A stretch of 8,352 bases of DNA from JASHVB01 sp049522565 (GTDB lineage: Bacteria > Pseudomonadota > Alphaproteobacteria > Acetobacterales > Acetobacteraceae). The notes under the pieces are model-generated. The model saw only the letters and a list, made by a program, of their open reading frames with translations. It searched no databases and was not told the DNA's origin. Positions 1-5,876 of this stretch are shown here, one piece after another (the first letter of the stretch is position 1; every line of letters starts with the position of its first letter). The DNA lies in assembly GCA_049522565.1 (NCBI GenBank), contig JBEKNT010000305.1:1-8352 (forward strand). Reading direction: 5' to 3'. Both the position numbers and the translations under genes were made by a program.

Positions 1-20
1 CCCTCAAGGGGAGGGGGAGA
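1..20. repeat. Right end of a G-rich intergenic repeat (partial copy)
   Basis: These 20 bases are identical to 5835-5854. The last 16 of them also match the end of the second unit near 5923-5938. The copy is cut by the window edge, so only its right end is seen. It lies 52 bp before the first gene. It shows that the repeat family is dispersed and is found upstream of more than one gene. Confidence 0.8.
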
Positions 21-72
21 ATCCTCCGAACTACGTTGGACTTTCCCCACTGCGCCCACCACAATCCGCCGC

Positions 73-1701
73 ATGACGCAAGCCTTCGACCCGATCACCC
101 TCGAACTCCTGTGGCGCCGGCTGATCTCGCTGGTGGACGAAGCCGCGGCGGCGCTGGTGCGCACCTCGTTCTCCACCCTGGTGCGCGAGAGCTACGACTT
201 TTCCTGCATCGTCACCGACGATTCCGGCCAGTCGCTGGTGCAGGCGACCGAGAGCATTCCCAGCTTCATCGGCACGCTGCCCGCAACGGTGAAGCATTTT
301 CTGCGGTTCTTTCCGCCGGAAACGCTCGCGCCGGGCGACGTGTTGATCACCAACGACATCTGGCTCGGCACCGGCCATCTGCCCGACATCACCGTCGCCA
401 AGCCGATCTTCCGCAATGGGCGGCTGGTCGCGTTCAGCGCCTCGACCGCGCACGCGCCGGATATCGGGGGGAAAATCCGCAGCCCGGAGCCGCGCGAGGT
501 GTTCGAGGAAGGCTTCCAGATTCCGCCCTGGAAGCTGATGCGTGCCGGCACGACCGACGAGACCCTCATCGCCCTGCTGCGCCAGAATGTGCGCACGCCG
601 GAGCAGACGCTGGGCGACCTGTGGGCGCAGGTCGTCGCGCTCGATTTGATGGAGGAACGCGTCACCGCGCTGATGGACGCCTACGCGCTGCCCGACCTAC
701 GCGCCCTGGCGGCAGAGATCCACGGCCGTTGCGAAACCGCGATGCGTGCGGCGATCCGTGCCCTGCCCGACGGCACCTATCGCAGCGAGCTGCAAACCGA
801 CGGCGTGCTGGACAAGCCGGTCACCATCCGCATGGCGCTGACGGTGGACGGAGAAACAATCGACATCGACTACGCCGGCACCGATGCGCAGGTGGACCGC
901 GCGATCAACTGTGCCATGTGCTACACCTATGCGATGTCGGTGTACGGGGTGAAGGTCTGCACCAGCCCCAACCTGCCGAACAACGAAGGCGCCTTCCGGC
1001 CGATCCGCATCCGCGCACCGGAAGGCTGCATCGTGCATCCGCAATTTCCCGCGTCCGGCGGATCGCGCATGCTGATCGGCCACTACCTGCCGATGCTGGT
1101 GTTCGGCTGTCTCGGGCAGATCGTGCCGGAACGGGTCATGGCGGCGTGCGGCTCGCCGATGTGGGGGATGAACCAGTCGGGCGTGCGCGACGGGGGAAAA
1201 CCGTACGCCAATATGTTCTTCTTCAATGGCGGCATGGGCGCGACCTTGCGCGGCGACGGGCAGACCTGCCTGTCATGGCCGTCCAACGTGTCGTCCACCT
1301 CGATCGAGATCAGCGAACACATCGCGCCGCTGCGCTTCCATCACAAGCGGCTGCGCCCCGGCAGCGGCGGCGGGGGAAAACATCGCGGCGGGCTGGGACA
1401 GGAGATTCTGCTCGAAAGCCGCTCCGACACGCCGATCGCCGTGTCCTTCCTGGCCGAGCGCACGATCTTCCCGGCGTTCGGCATCCATGGCGGCGCGGCC
1501 GGCGCGCCCGGCATGCTGCGCATCAACGGCACCGCGGTGGACCCGAAGCGGCAGTATGTCCTCCGGCGCGGCGACACGGTCTTGCTCGCCACCCCCGGCG
1601 GCGGCGGCCATGGCGACCCGGCGGCGCGCGATCCCGCGTCGTTGCACGCCGATCTGCGCGCGGGCACTGTGTCGGACAACCAAACCGGGAGCCAAACATG
1701 A
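73..1701 (+). CDS. Hydantoinase B/oxoprolinase family protein
   Basis: 542-residue cytoplasmic protein of the HyuB/oxoprolinase beta family. These enzymes, usually paired with a HyuA-type ATPase subunit, open hydantoin, 5-oxoproline or related cyclic amides with ATP. Family marks visible: an N-terminal RTSFSTLVRESYDFSC block (30-45), the ND-x-W-x-G-x-GHLPD block (94-105, with H102 and D105 likely metal-site residues), the AHAPDIGG block (126-133), a central ASGGSRMLIGHYLP stretch, and glycine-rich C-terminal turns (GSGGGGKHRGG and ATPGGGGHGDP). The length suits a stand-alone HyuB. The ATG at 73 has no Shine-Dalgarno sequence; the purine run at 10-20 is too far away. The stop overlaps the next start (ATGA, 1698-1701), so the binding-protein gene is translationally coupled. 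No hyuA is present in the window; it could lie upstream. The exact substrate cannot be told from sequence. Confidence 0.93.
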   Translation: MTQAFDPITLELLWRRLISLVDEAAAALVRTSFSTLVRESYDFSCIVTDDSGQSLVQATESIPSFIGTLPATVKHFLRFFPPETLAPGDVLITNDIWLGTGHLPDITVAKPIFRNGRLVAFSASTAHAPDIGGKIRSPEPREVFEEGFQIPPWKLMRAGTTDETLIALLRQNVRTPEQTLGDLWAQVVALDLMEERVTALMDAYALPDLRALAAEIHGRCETAMRAAIRALPDGTYRSELQTDGVLDKPVTIRMALTVDGETIDIDYAGTDAQVDRAINCAMCYTYAMSVYGVKVCTSPNLPNNEGAFRPIRIRAPEGCIVHPQFPASGGSRMLIGHYLPMLVFGCLGQIVPERVMAACGSPMWGMNQSGVRDGGKPYANMFFFNGGMGATLRGDGQTCLSWPSNVSSTSIEISEHIAPLRFHHKRLRPGSGGGGKHRGGLGQEILLESRSDTPIAVSFLAERTIFPAFGIHGGAAGAPGMLRINGTAVDPKRQYVLRRGDTVLLATPGGGGHGDPAARDPASLHADLRAGTVSDNQTGSQT

Positions 1702-2942
1702 TCCGCCGCCGCACGCTGCTGCTGGCCACGCCCGCCATCGTCACCGCCGCGCGCGTCCGCGCCGCCGAAACGGTGAAGATCGGCGTGCTGTACCCGTTGA
1801 CCGGCAACTCGGCCGCCTCGGGTCAGGAGGCCAAGCAGTCGGTGGAAGTCGGCGCCGAAATCGTCAACACCGGGCATCCCGAGCTGAAGGCCATGCCGAT
1901 CGGCACCAGCGCGGGCCTGCCTGGCCTTGGCGGCGCCAAGATCGAGCCGATCTATGTCGATCACCGCGGCGATCCCTCGGTGGCGCAAAGCCTCGCCCAG
2001 CGGCTGATCACCAACGACAAGGTCGTCGCCTTGCTCGGTTCCTATCATTCGTCCACGGCGCTGACCGCGACGGCGGTGGCCGAACGTTACGGCGTACCCT
2101 TCGTGGTGAGCGATTCGGTCGCCGGCAACATCACCACGCGCGGCTTCAAATACACCTTCCGCGTCACCCCGATCGCGCAGAACTTCGCCGAAAGCTACAT
2201 GCGCTTCCTCACGACGATGAAGCAGTCGGGCAAGCCGATCGATACCATCGCCATCGTCAACGAGAACACCGATTACGGCTCCTCGGTCGGCGACGCGATC
2301 GAGGCAGAGGCGAAGCGGACCGGTCTGAAGCTGGCGATCCGCATTCCGTACAGCGCCAACGGTGCCGACGTGACGGCACAGGTGCTGCAACTGAAGGAGA
2401 AGAACCCGTCGGTGGCGCTGTTCGTCAGCTACGCCTCCGACGCCATTTTGTTCATGCGCACGATGAAGTCGCTCGACTACCTGCCGACGATGATCATCGG
2501 CGATTCGGCGGGGTTCTCCGATCCGTCCTTCCTGCCGGCGGTGGGCACGATTTCGCAAGGCTTGATGAACCGCAGCGTGTGGAGCACGGGGCCGGCCGGC
2601 TCGCTGTCCTACGCGGTGAACAAGATCTACCAGGCGAAAAGCGGCCGCGAGATCGACGACGTGAGCGGCCGCGACATGCAGGCGTTCTTCGTGCTGGCGG
2701 ACGCCATCAACCGCGCCGGCGCGGCCGATCCGAAGAAGATCCAGGCGGCGTTGCAGGCGACCGACTGGCCGCAGAGCGCGGTGTTCATCGGCTATCGCGG
2801 GGTGAAGTTCGACGCGACCGGACAGAACGTGCTGGGCGCGACATATCTGACGCAGCTACAGGGCAAGGACTACGCGACGGTCTGGCCGGAGGCGCCGGGC
2901 AACGCCAAGCTGGCATGGCCGATGACGGGGTGGAAGGGCTGA
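1698..2942 (+). CDS. ABC transporter substrate-binding protein (type-1 periplasmic, Leu/Ile/Val-binding-like)
   Basis: 414-residue exported binding protein of the branched-chain amino acid/amide (LivJ-like) family. It would capture a small solute in the periplasm for an ABC importer. The N-terminus MIRRRTLLLATPAIV carries a Tat-like double arginine (R3-R4) and a hydrophobic core, with likely cleavage after residue 22 or 23 (VRA-A-ET). The mature fold opens with VKIGVLYPLTG (26-36), followed by a nucleotide-fold-like VVALLGSYHSSTALTATAVAE block (from 109), NENTDYGSSVGDA (188-200), and a C-terminal GRDMQAFFVLADAINRAG helix. GGGAG-type spacing supports the start: GGGAG at 1687-1691 lies 6 bases before the ATG. 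The start overlaps the hydantoinase-B stop, implying a common message and possibly a shared substrate. No permease or ATPase genes follow; the next gene is convergent, so this is an orphan binding protein locally. The ligand is unknown. Confidence 0.93.
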   Translation: MIRRRTLLLATPAIVTAARVRAAETVKIGVLYPLTGNSAASGQEAKQSVEVGAEIVNTGHPELKAMPIGTSAGLPGLGGAKIEPIYVDHRGDPSVAQSLAQRLITNDKVVALLGSYHSSTALTATAVAERYGVPFVVSDSVAGNITTRGFKYTFRVTPIAQNFAESYMRFLTTMKQSGKPIDTIAIVNENTDYGSSVGDAIEAEAKRTGLKLAIRIPYSANGADVTAQVLQLKEKNPSVALFVSYASDAILFMRTMKSLDYLPTMIIGDSAGFSDPSFLPAVGTISQGLMNRSVWSTGPAGSLSYAVNKIYQAKSGREIDDVSGRDMQAFFVLADAINRAGAADPKKIQAALQATDWPQSAVFIGYRGVKFDATGQNVLGATYLTQLQGKDYATVWPEAPGNAKLAWPMTGWKG

Positions 2943-2949
2943 GTCCTGG

Positions 2950-3354
2950 TCAGCGAAAGTTGCCGACGACGTGAGCCACCAGTTCAGGAATCGGCCCTGC
3001 GAAGTGGCCCGAGAGGCCATAGGCGCGGTGTTCGCCCGGCCCAACGTTGAAGGCTTGGGGATTGGCGTAGATCTCGGCGCGAGCCGACCCGCAGCGCATG
3101 GCAGCGCCAATCTCCAGCGGCTGTAACAGCCGCAGACGCACCGGCCGGTAGGTGTCGCCGTTGGGGTTGCGGTCCCGCTCGTCCGCCAGGTCGGCGAACA
3201 TGGTGCCGGCTGGAACGTCGATCGGTTTGCCGTCGGTGATGGACGCAACCCCGGGCTTGCGACATGCCTCGATCGTGCCGGCCTCGCCCACCGCCCCGGC
3301 GGGTACGATCCCTGCAAGCAAGAGCGCCATCACCGTCCACGCCGTTCTGTTCAT
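2950..3354 (-). CDS. Small putative secreted protein, function unknown
   Basis: 134 residues; I do not recognise the family. The N-terminus MNRTAWTVMALLLAGIVPAGAVG is a plausible Sec signal peptide, with cleavage near residues 20-23. The mature part of about 110 residues has two cysteines (C31 and C88) that could form a disulfide if exported, a polar DERDRNPNGDTYRP segment (58-71), and no transmembrane helix after the signal. The start is supported by GAGGG 6 bases upstream of the ATG. The open frame continues further upstream without a stop, but the signal peptide and ribosome site argue against a longer protein. It ends 7 bp from the convergent binding-protein gene, with no clear terminator between. 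It lies 179 bp downstream of ccmG on the same strand and could be read through from the ccm message or have its own promoter. No role in cytochrome maturation is evident. Confidence 0.7.
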   Translation of the reverse strand: MNRTAWTVMALLLAGIVPAGAVGEAGTIEACRKPGVASITDGKPIDVPAGTMFADLADERDRNPNGDTYRPVRLRLLQPLEIGAAMRCGSARAEIYANPQAFNVGPGEHRAYGLSGHFAGPIPELVAHVVGNFR

Positions 3355-3533
3355 CGCGATCCCTCGCTGTGCCGGGCAAGCCGGGAGGTCGGCGATGTAG
3401 CAGCCATGCGTTAATGCATTGCGAACAGCACGGCCTGCCACGCAATCGCCGGGGGGCCGTCCGAGGGCGCCGCGCATGGTCCAGGCGTTGTCGGGCCGCT
3501 GGTGCTTGCGCGGCCCGCGGGACGCCAAATCCC
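3355..3533. other. Intergenic region between ccmG and the small secreted gene
   Basis: This 179-bp non-coding stretch holds a GC hairpin just after ccmG (3493-3516). It also has a locally AT-richer near-palindrome, ATGCGTTAATGCAT at 3406-3419 (12 of 14 bases symmetric), about 52 bp before the downstream start. The palindrome might be an operator or part of a promoter for the small secreted gene, but I see no convincing -35/-10 pair. Confidence 0.4.
3493..3516 (-). terminator. Possible terminator hairpin after ccmG
   Basis: A perfect 7-bp GC stem (GGGCCGC/GCGGCCC) with a 10-base loop begins 17 bases after the ccmG stop on the minus strand. There is no U tract after it, and a competing CCCGCGGG palindrome sits at 3514-3521. 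It may therefore only attenuate transcription or do nothing. The position fits the end of the ccm run. Confidence 0.35.
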
Positions 3534-4088
3534 TCACGCGCGCAGGAGCGGATCCAGATACCGGCTGACGACGGCATCGCTCAGCCCGCCCGCCCAGACC
3601 CAGCGCACCACGCCGGCCCGGTCCACCAGGAAGCTCTCGGGCACCCCCAACAGATCGAAATCGTTCCCTGCCGCGCCGGTCTCGTCGCAACCAACCCACC
3701 GGTACGGATCGCCGTTCCGCCGCAGAAACCCCGCCGCATCGTCGGGCTTGTCGCGGAAGGCGATGCCGCCGATCGCCAGGCCGCCACGTGCCAGGCGCTG
3801 CAGTACCGGCATCTCCTGCTGGCAGGGAAGGCACCAGGACGCAAAGAAGTTGACCAGCACCGGGCGGCCAGCCGCCGTAATATCCGCGCCACCAAAGCCG
3901 GGCTGCGCCGCCAGCCCCGGCAGCGAAACCGCCGGAACCGGCCTGTCCAGCAACGCAGCGGGTGGCGCCAACGGCTGATCGGAGTCCTGCCGCAGCCGCC
4001 CGCGCAACGCCAGCAGCGCGACACCACCCAACACGGCCACACCCGTCGGCGCCAGCAGCAGGGCACGCCGCGGCAGCAGCCGGATCAT
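3534..4088 (-). CDS. ccmG: CcmG/DsbE, thiol:disulfide interchange protein for cytochrome c maturation
   Basis: 184-residue membrane-anchored periplasmic thioredoxin. In System I it reduces apocytochrome CXXCH cysteines, or the CcmH mixed disulfide, so that heme can be attached. An N-terminal signal anchor spans about residues 9-28. The thioredoxin-like domain follows, with VLVNFFASWCLPC ending in the active-site C86-x-x-C89, and GVPESFLVD (148-156) carrying the cis-proline P150. The chosen ATG at 4086-4088 overlaps the ccmE stop (ATGA at 4085-4088) and begins the anchor directly. The frame stays open to 4160, but that extension is hydrophilic and lies over the ccmE tail, so it is rejected. 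An extra cysteine, C134, lies outside the active site. It is the last gene of the overlapping ccm run. Normally ccmF separates ccmE from ccmG; here it does not. Confidence 0.95.
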   Translation of the reverse strand: MIRLLPRRALLLAPTGVAVLGGVALLALRGRLRQDSDQPLAPPAALLDRPVPAVSLPGLAAQPGFGGADITAAGRPVLVNFFASWCLPCQQEMPVLQRLARGGLAIGGIAFRDKPDDAAGFLRRNGDPYRWVGCDETGAAGNDFDLLGVPESFLVDRAGVVRWVWAGGLSDAVVSRYLDPLLRA

Positions 4089-4588
4089 CCCCCGGTGCGT
4101 TTGACGGCCAGCGTGTCCCAGGTCGAGGCGGGGGGCGGCGGACCGGCCGCCGGGTCCCAATGCCCGGACTTCTTCAGCGCGTCCGCGACCTCTTTCGGCA
4201 TGTAGTTCTCGTCGTGCTTGGCCAGCACCTCGGAGGCGTGGAACGTGCCGCCCGCCTGAAGGTTGCCGAGCACGACGACGCCCTGACCCTCGCGGAACAG
4301 GTCGGGCAGGATGCCGCTGTAGGCGACCTTCACCGTGTTGTTGCCGTCGGTGACGCCAAAGGTCGCGATCGGATGGCCGTCCACCGTCTCGCGGTGCACG
4401 CTGCCCTCCTTGACCAGTCCGCCCAGGCGGACGCTGCGGCCGTTATCCGGCTGCTTCGCCAGGTCGGACGGCGAGACGAAGAACACCAGGTTGCTGCTGA
4501 ACGCCGACAGGGTCAGCGCGGTCGCGGAGCCGAAGCCGACCCCGCAGGCGACCAGGATCCACAGCCGGCGGCGCTTGCGGGTCATCAT
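4085..4588 (-). CDS. ccmE: CcmE, periplasmic heme chaperone
   Basis: 167-residue heme chaperone. It receives heme from CcmC/CcmD through a covalent bond to a histidine and passes it to the CcmF/H ligase. A positively charged start (MMTRKRRR) precedes one membrane anchor (about 9-31). An OB-fold domain follows with RLGGLVKEGSV, FGVTDGNNTVKVAYSGILPDLFREGQGVV and the signature LAKHDENYMP, in which H125 is the heme-linking residue and Y129 the conserved tyrosine. This is the usual histidine (HxxxY) type, not the cysteine variant. The C-terminal tail (about 145-167) is Pro/Gly-rich and presumably flexible. Two ATGs are adjacent. The first (4586-4588) is chosen because it overlaps the ccmD stop (ATGA) and has GGAGG at 4596-4600, 7 bases upstream. 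The length is normal for the family. Confidence 0.97.
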   Translation of the reverse strand: MMTRKRRRLWILVACGVGFGSATALTLSAFSSNLVFFVSPSDLAKQPDNGRSVRLGGLVKEGSVHRETVDGHPIATFGVTDGNNTVKVAYSGILPDLFREGQGVVVLGNLQAGGTFHASEVLAKHDENYMPKEVADALKKSGHWDPAAGPPPPASTWDTLAVKRTGG

Positions 4589-4809
4589 GGCGTGGCCTCC
4601 CGCTGGGCGTGCGAGCCAGCCCCCGCGCCGGCACGCGGGCTCGCGCCCGAGCGGACACGCGGGCCTGCCCCCGGACCCTTGATCCGGGGGTCGATGGCGG
4701 CCAGCCGACGGCGCGCCGTCCCGAGCCGCAGGAAGGCGGCCAGCGCGAAGCCGGCCGGGATGAGGATGCCCAGCGCGTAGGACCCGGCGATGAACGGCAG
4801 GTGGGTCAT
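4585..4809 (-). CDS. ccmD: CcmD, small heme exporter accessory protein with a repeat-derived tail
   Basis: 74-residue single-pass membrane protein; CcmD helps release holo-CcmE from CcmC and the CcmAB ABC transporter. Identification rests on position between ccmC and ccmE, size, and the typical layout: a short N-terminus, a hydrophobic helix (about residues 5-29, PFIAGSYALGILIPAGFALAAF), then a basic stretch (RLGTARRRLAAID, 28-40). Residues 40-74 are low-complexity Gly/Ala/Pro/Arg and unlike conserved CcmD. The part at 40-48 (DPRIKGPGA) is encoded by a perfect inverted repeat at 4668-4690. The start is supported by AGGAG at 4818-4822 with 8-base spacing and by the ATGA overlap with the ccmC stop at 4806-4809. 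The stop overlaps the ccmE start. Sequence conservation in this family is weak, so context carries most of the weight. Confidence 0.88.
   Translation of the reverse strand: MTHLPFIAGSYALGILIPAGFALAAFLRLGTARRRLAAIDPRIKGPGAGPRVRSGASPRAGAGAGSHAQREATP
4668..4690. repeat. Intragenic palindrome inside ccmD
   Basis: 8-bp perfect arms (CCCCCGGA and TCCGGGGG) flank a 7-base spacer. The pattern resembles the dispersed palindromes with TTGATCCGG-type cores that are common in alphaproteobacterial genomes; that resemblance is from memory. It is read through in frame as DPRIKGPGA in CcmD. A 9-bp direct repeat, CACGCGGGC, occurs beside it at 4632-4640 and 4656-4664. Confidence 0.7.
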
Positions 4810-5540
4810 GGTGCCGGCTCCTGTGACGCGGCGCGGGCCATCAGCAGCCCGCGAATCCGCCGCTCCATCACCGCGGCCCGGGTGCGCGCCAGCACGATGG
4901 CGGCGAACGCCAGCGAATAGCCCAGGGTGGCGAACGCCAGCGGCCACAGCATGCCCAGGTACATGCTGGGCGCTCCGGTCAGCGTGATGGTGTCGGGCTG
5001 ATGCAGCGTATTCCACCAGTCCACGCTGAACTTGATGATCGGCAGGTTGACCACGCCGATCAGCGCCAGGATGGCGCCGGCGCGATAGCCCCGCACCGGG
5101 TCGTCGAAGGCGCGCACCAGCGCGACATGGCCGAGATACAGGAAGAACAGCACCAGCACGGAGGTCAGCCGCGCGTCCCACACCCACCAGGCGCCCCACA
5201 TCGGCTTGCCCCACAGGCTGCCGGTGGCGAGGCACAACGCGGTGAAACCGGCGCCGACGGGGCCGATCTCGGCCGCCGCCAGGTCCGCCAGCGGATGCCG
5301 CCAGACCAGCGACAGCACGGAACACACCGCGAGCCCCATGTAGCCGGCGGAGGCCAGCCAAGCGGCCGGCACATGGATATACATGATGCGCACCGCGTCG
5401 CCCTGCTGCCAGTCGGCGGGTGCGAAGAACAGGCCCCAGACCAGGCCAACCCCGGTCAGCACCAGGGCGCCGGCCGAGACCCACGGCAACACCGCCCCCG
5501 ACAGGCGCAAAAACTGCCCCGGGTTGGCAAACCGATGCAA
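4806..5540 (-). CDS. ccmC: CcmC, heme handling/export membrane protein
   Basis: With the start chosen here, a 244-residue inner-membrane protein that presents heme to CcmE on the periplasmic side. About six hydrophobic segments are visible. Family residues: FAPADWQQGDAVRIMYIHVPAA (from 39) with heme-ligand H56; the tryptophan-rich signature WGKPMWGAWWVWDARLTS (110-127); and WWNTLHQ (175-181) with heme-ligand H180. The start is a judgement. A TTG at 5538-5540 gives an N-terminus (M-HRFANPGQFLRL) that aligns with family members and a length near the 245 residues of E. coli CcmC, with AGGG 6 bases upstream. A GTG at 5586-5588 would add 16 residues (DARSIVAPPAGAGRSL) that look non-conserved and cover a palindrome at 5552-5563. 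It is the first gene of the run. The gene call is near certain; the start is less so. Confidence 0.95.
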   Translation of the reverse strand: MHRFANPGQFLRLSGAVLPWVSAGALVLTGVGLVWGLFFAPADWQQGDAVRIMYIHVPAAWLASAGYMGLAVCSVLSLVWRHPLADLAAAEIGPVGAGFTALCLATGSLWGKPMWGAWWVWDARLTSVLVLFFLYLGHVALVRAFDDPVRGYRAGAILALIGVVNLPIIKFSVDWWNTLHQPDTITLTGAPSMYLGMLWPLAFATLGYSLAFAAIVLARTRAAVMERRIRGLLMARAASQEPAP

Positions 5541-5543
5541 CGA

Positions 5544-5550
5544 TCGCCCT
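5544..5550 (-). promoter_or_regulatory. Ribosome binding site deciding the ccmC TTG start
   Basis: On the minus strand, CAGGGCGATCG precedes the TTG at 5540. The AGGG core lies about 6 bases from the start codon, a normal spacing. The alternative GTG at 5588 has only a weaker AGGT about 8 bases upstream. This favours the shorter CcmC, in line with family length. Confidence 0.5.
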
Positions 5551-5701
5551 GCTCCCGCGGGAGGGGCTACGATAGAACGCGCGTCCACTCGATCAACCTA
5601 TCGCATCTGCGCCGCGGTTTGAAGCGGGGCGGCATTGCCTTAGTGTTGGGACCCTTCCCGGCCCCCGGGAGTGCCCTGGAGGAAAAATCACGATGCGCAG
5701 G

Positions 5702-5743
5702 ATCATGGCAACCGTCGGGCGGTGCGGCATTGAGCTAGGTCAA
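5702..5743 (-). promoter_or_regulatory. Candidate FNR/FixK-type promoter for the ccm operon
   Basis: TTGA-N6-TCAA at 5730-5743 (extended to ATTGA...TCAAT, 5729-5744) matches the FNR/FixK/FnrL consensus. Reading the minus strand, exactly 22 bases separate the box from CATGAT (5707-5702), a 4-of-6 match to the -10 consensus. This is the geometry of a class II FNR-activated promoter, with the box centred at about -41.5. Transcription would begin near 5694 and run to ccmC. In the plus direction the same spacing falls in a C tract, so the box points to ccm. The box match is seen; binding by an FNR-family protein is inferred. Confidence 0.55.
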
Positions 5744-5762
5744 TCGTTCAACGGAGATGGGA

Positions 5763-5853
5763 CTCCCCCTCCCCTTGTGGGAGGAGGGAGGGGGGAGGGG
5801 TCGGGGGCGCACGCACCCCTCCCCCTAACCCCCTCCCTCAAGGGGAGGGGGAG
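5763..5853. repeat. Palindromic G/C-tract repeat, unit 1
   Basis: Two 40-base arms (5763-5802 and 5814-5853) are inverted copies matching at 34 of 40 positions, around an 11-base centre, so the strand can fold into one long hairpin. Each arm is made of C or G runs: the left arm carries several G runs on the plus strand, and the right arm carries the same on the minus strand, giving G-quadruplex potential on both. The last 19 bases plus the next one recur exactly at the window start. No coding, transposase or target-site duplication is visible. Confidence 0.85.
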
Positions 5854-5876
5854 ACTCACTCCCCGGCCACGGATGG

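Noticed and set aside
36..2942. Very long plus-strand frame running through the hydantoinase-B gene into the binding protein
   Set aside because: Up to about 1697 it is an Arg/His-rich shadow frame of the hydantoinase-B gene; the real protein begins at the signal peptide at 1698.
2936..2955. Hairpin between the convergent stops (CTGA...TCAG)
   Set aside because: Only a 4-bp stem around 2939-2953, too short to call a terminator.
2950..3834. Longer 294-codon version of the small secreted protein frame
   Set aside because: The extension crosses the ccmG-to-secreted-gene spacer and overlaps ccmG in another frame. The signal peptide and Shine-Dalgarno at 3354 mark the true start.
4089..4160. Longer N-terminus for CcmG
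   Set aside because: Hydrophilic residues ahead of the signal anchor, encoded over the ccmE 3' end; the ATGA overlap start is the natural one.
5619..5646. Plus-strand promoter TTGAAG-N16-TAGTGT toward the EVE gene
   Set aside because: Matches of 4/6 and 3/6 with short spacing are too weak, and no gene start follows before the repeat block.
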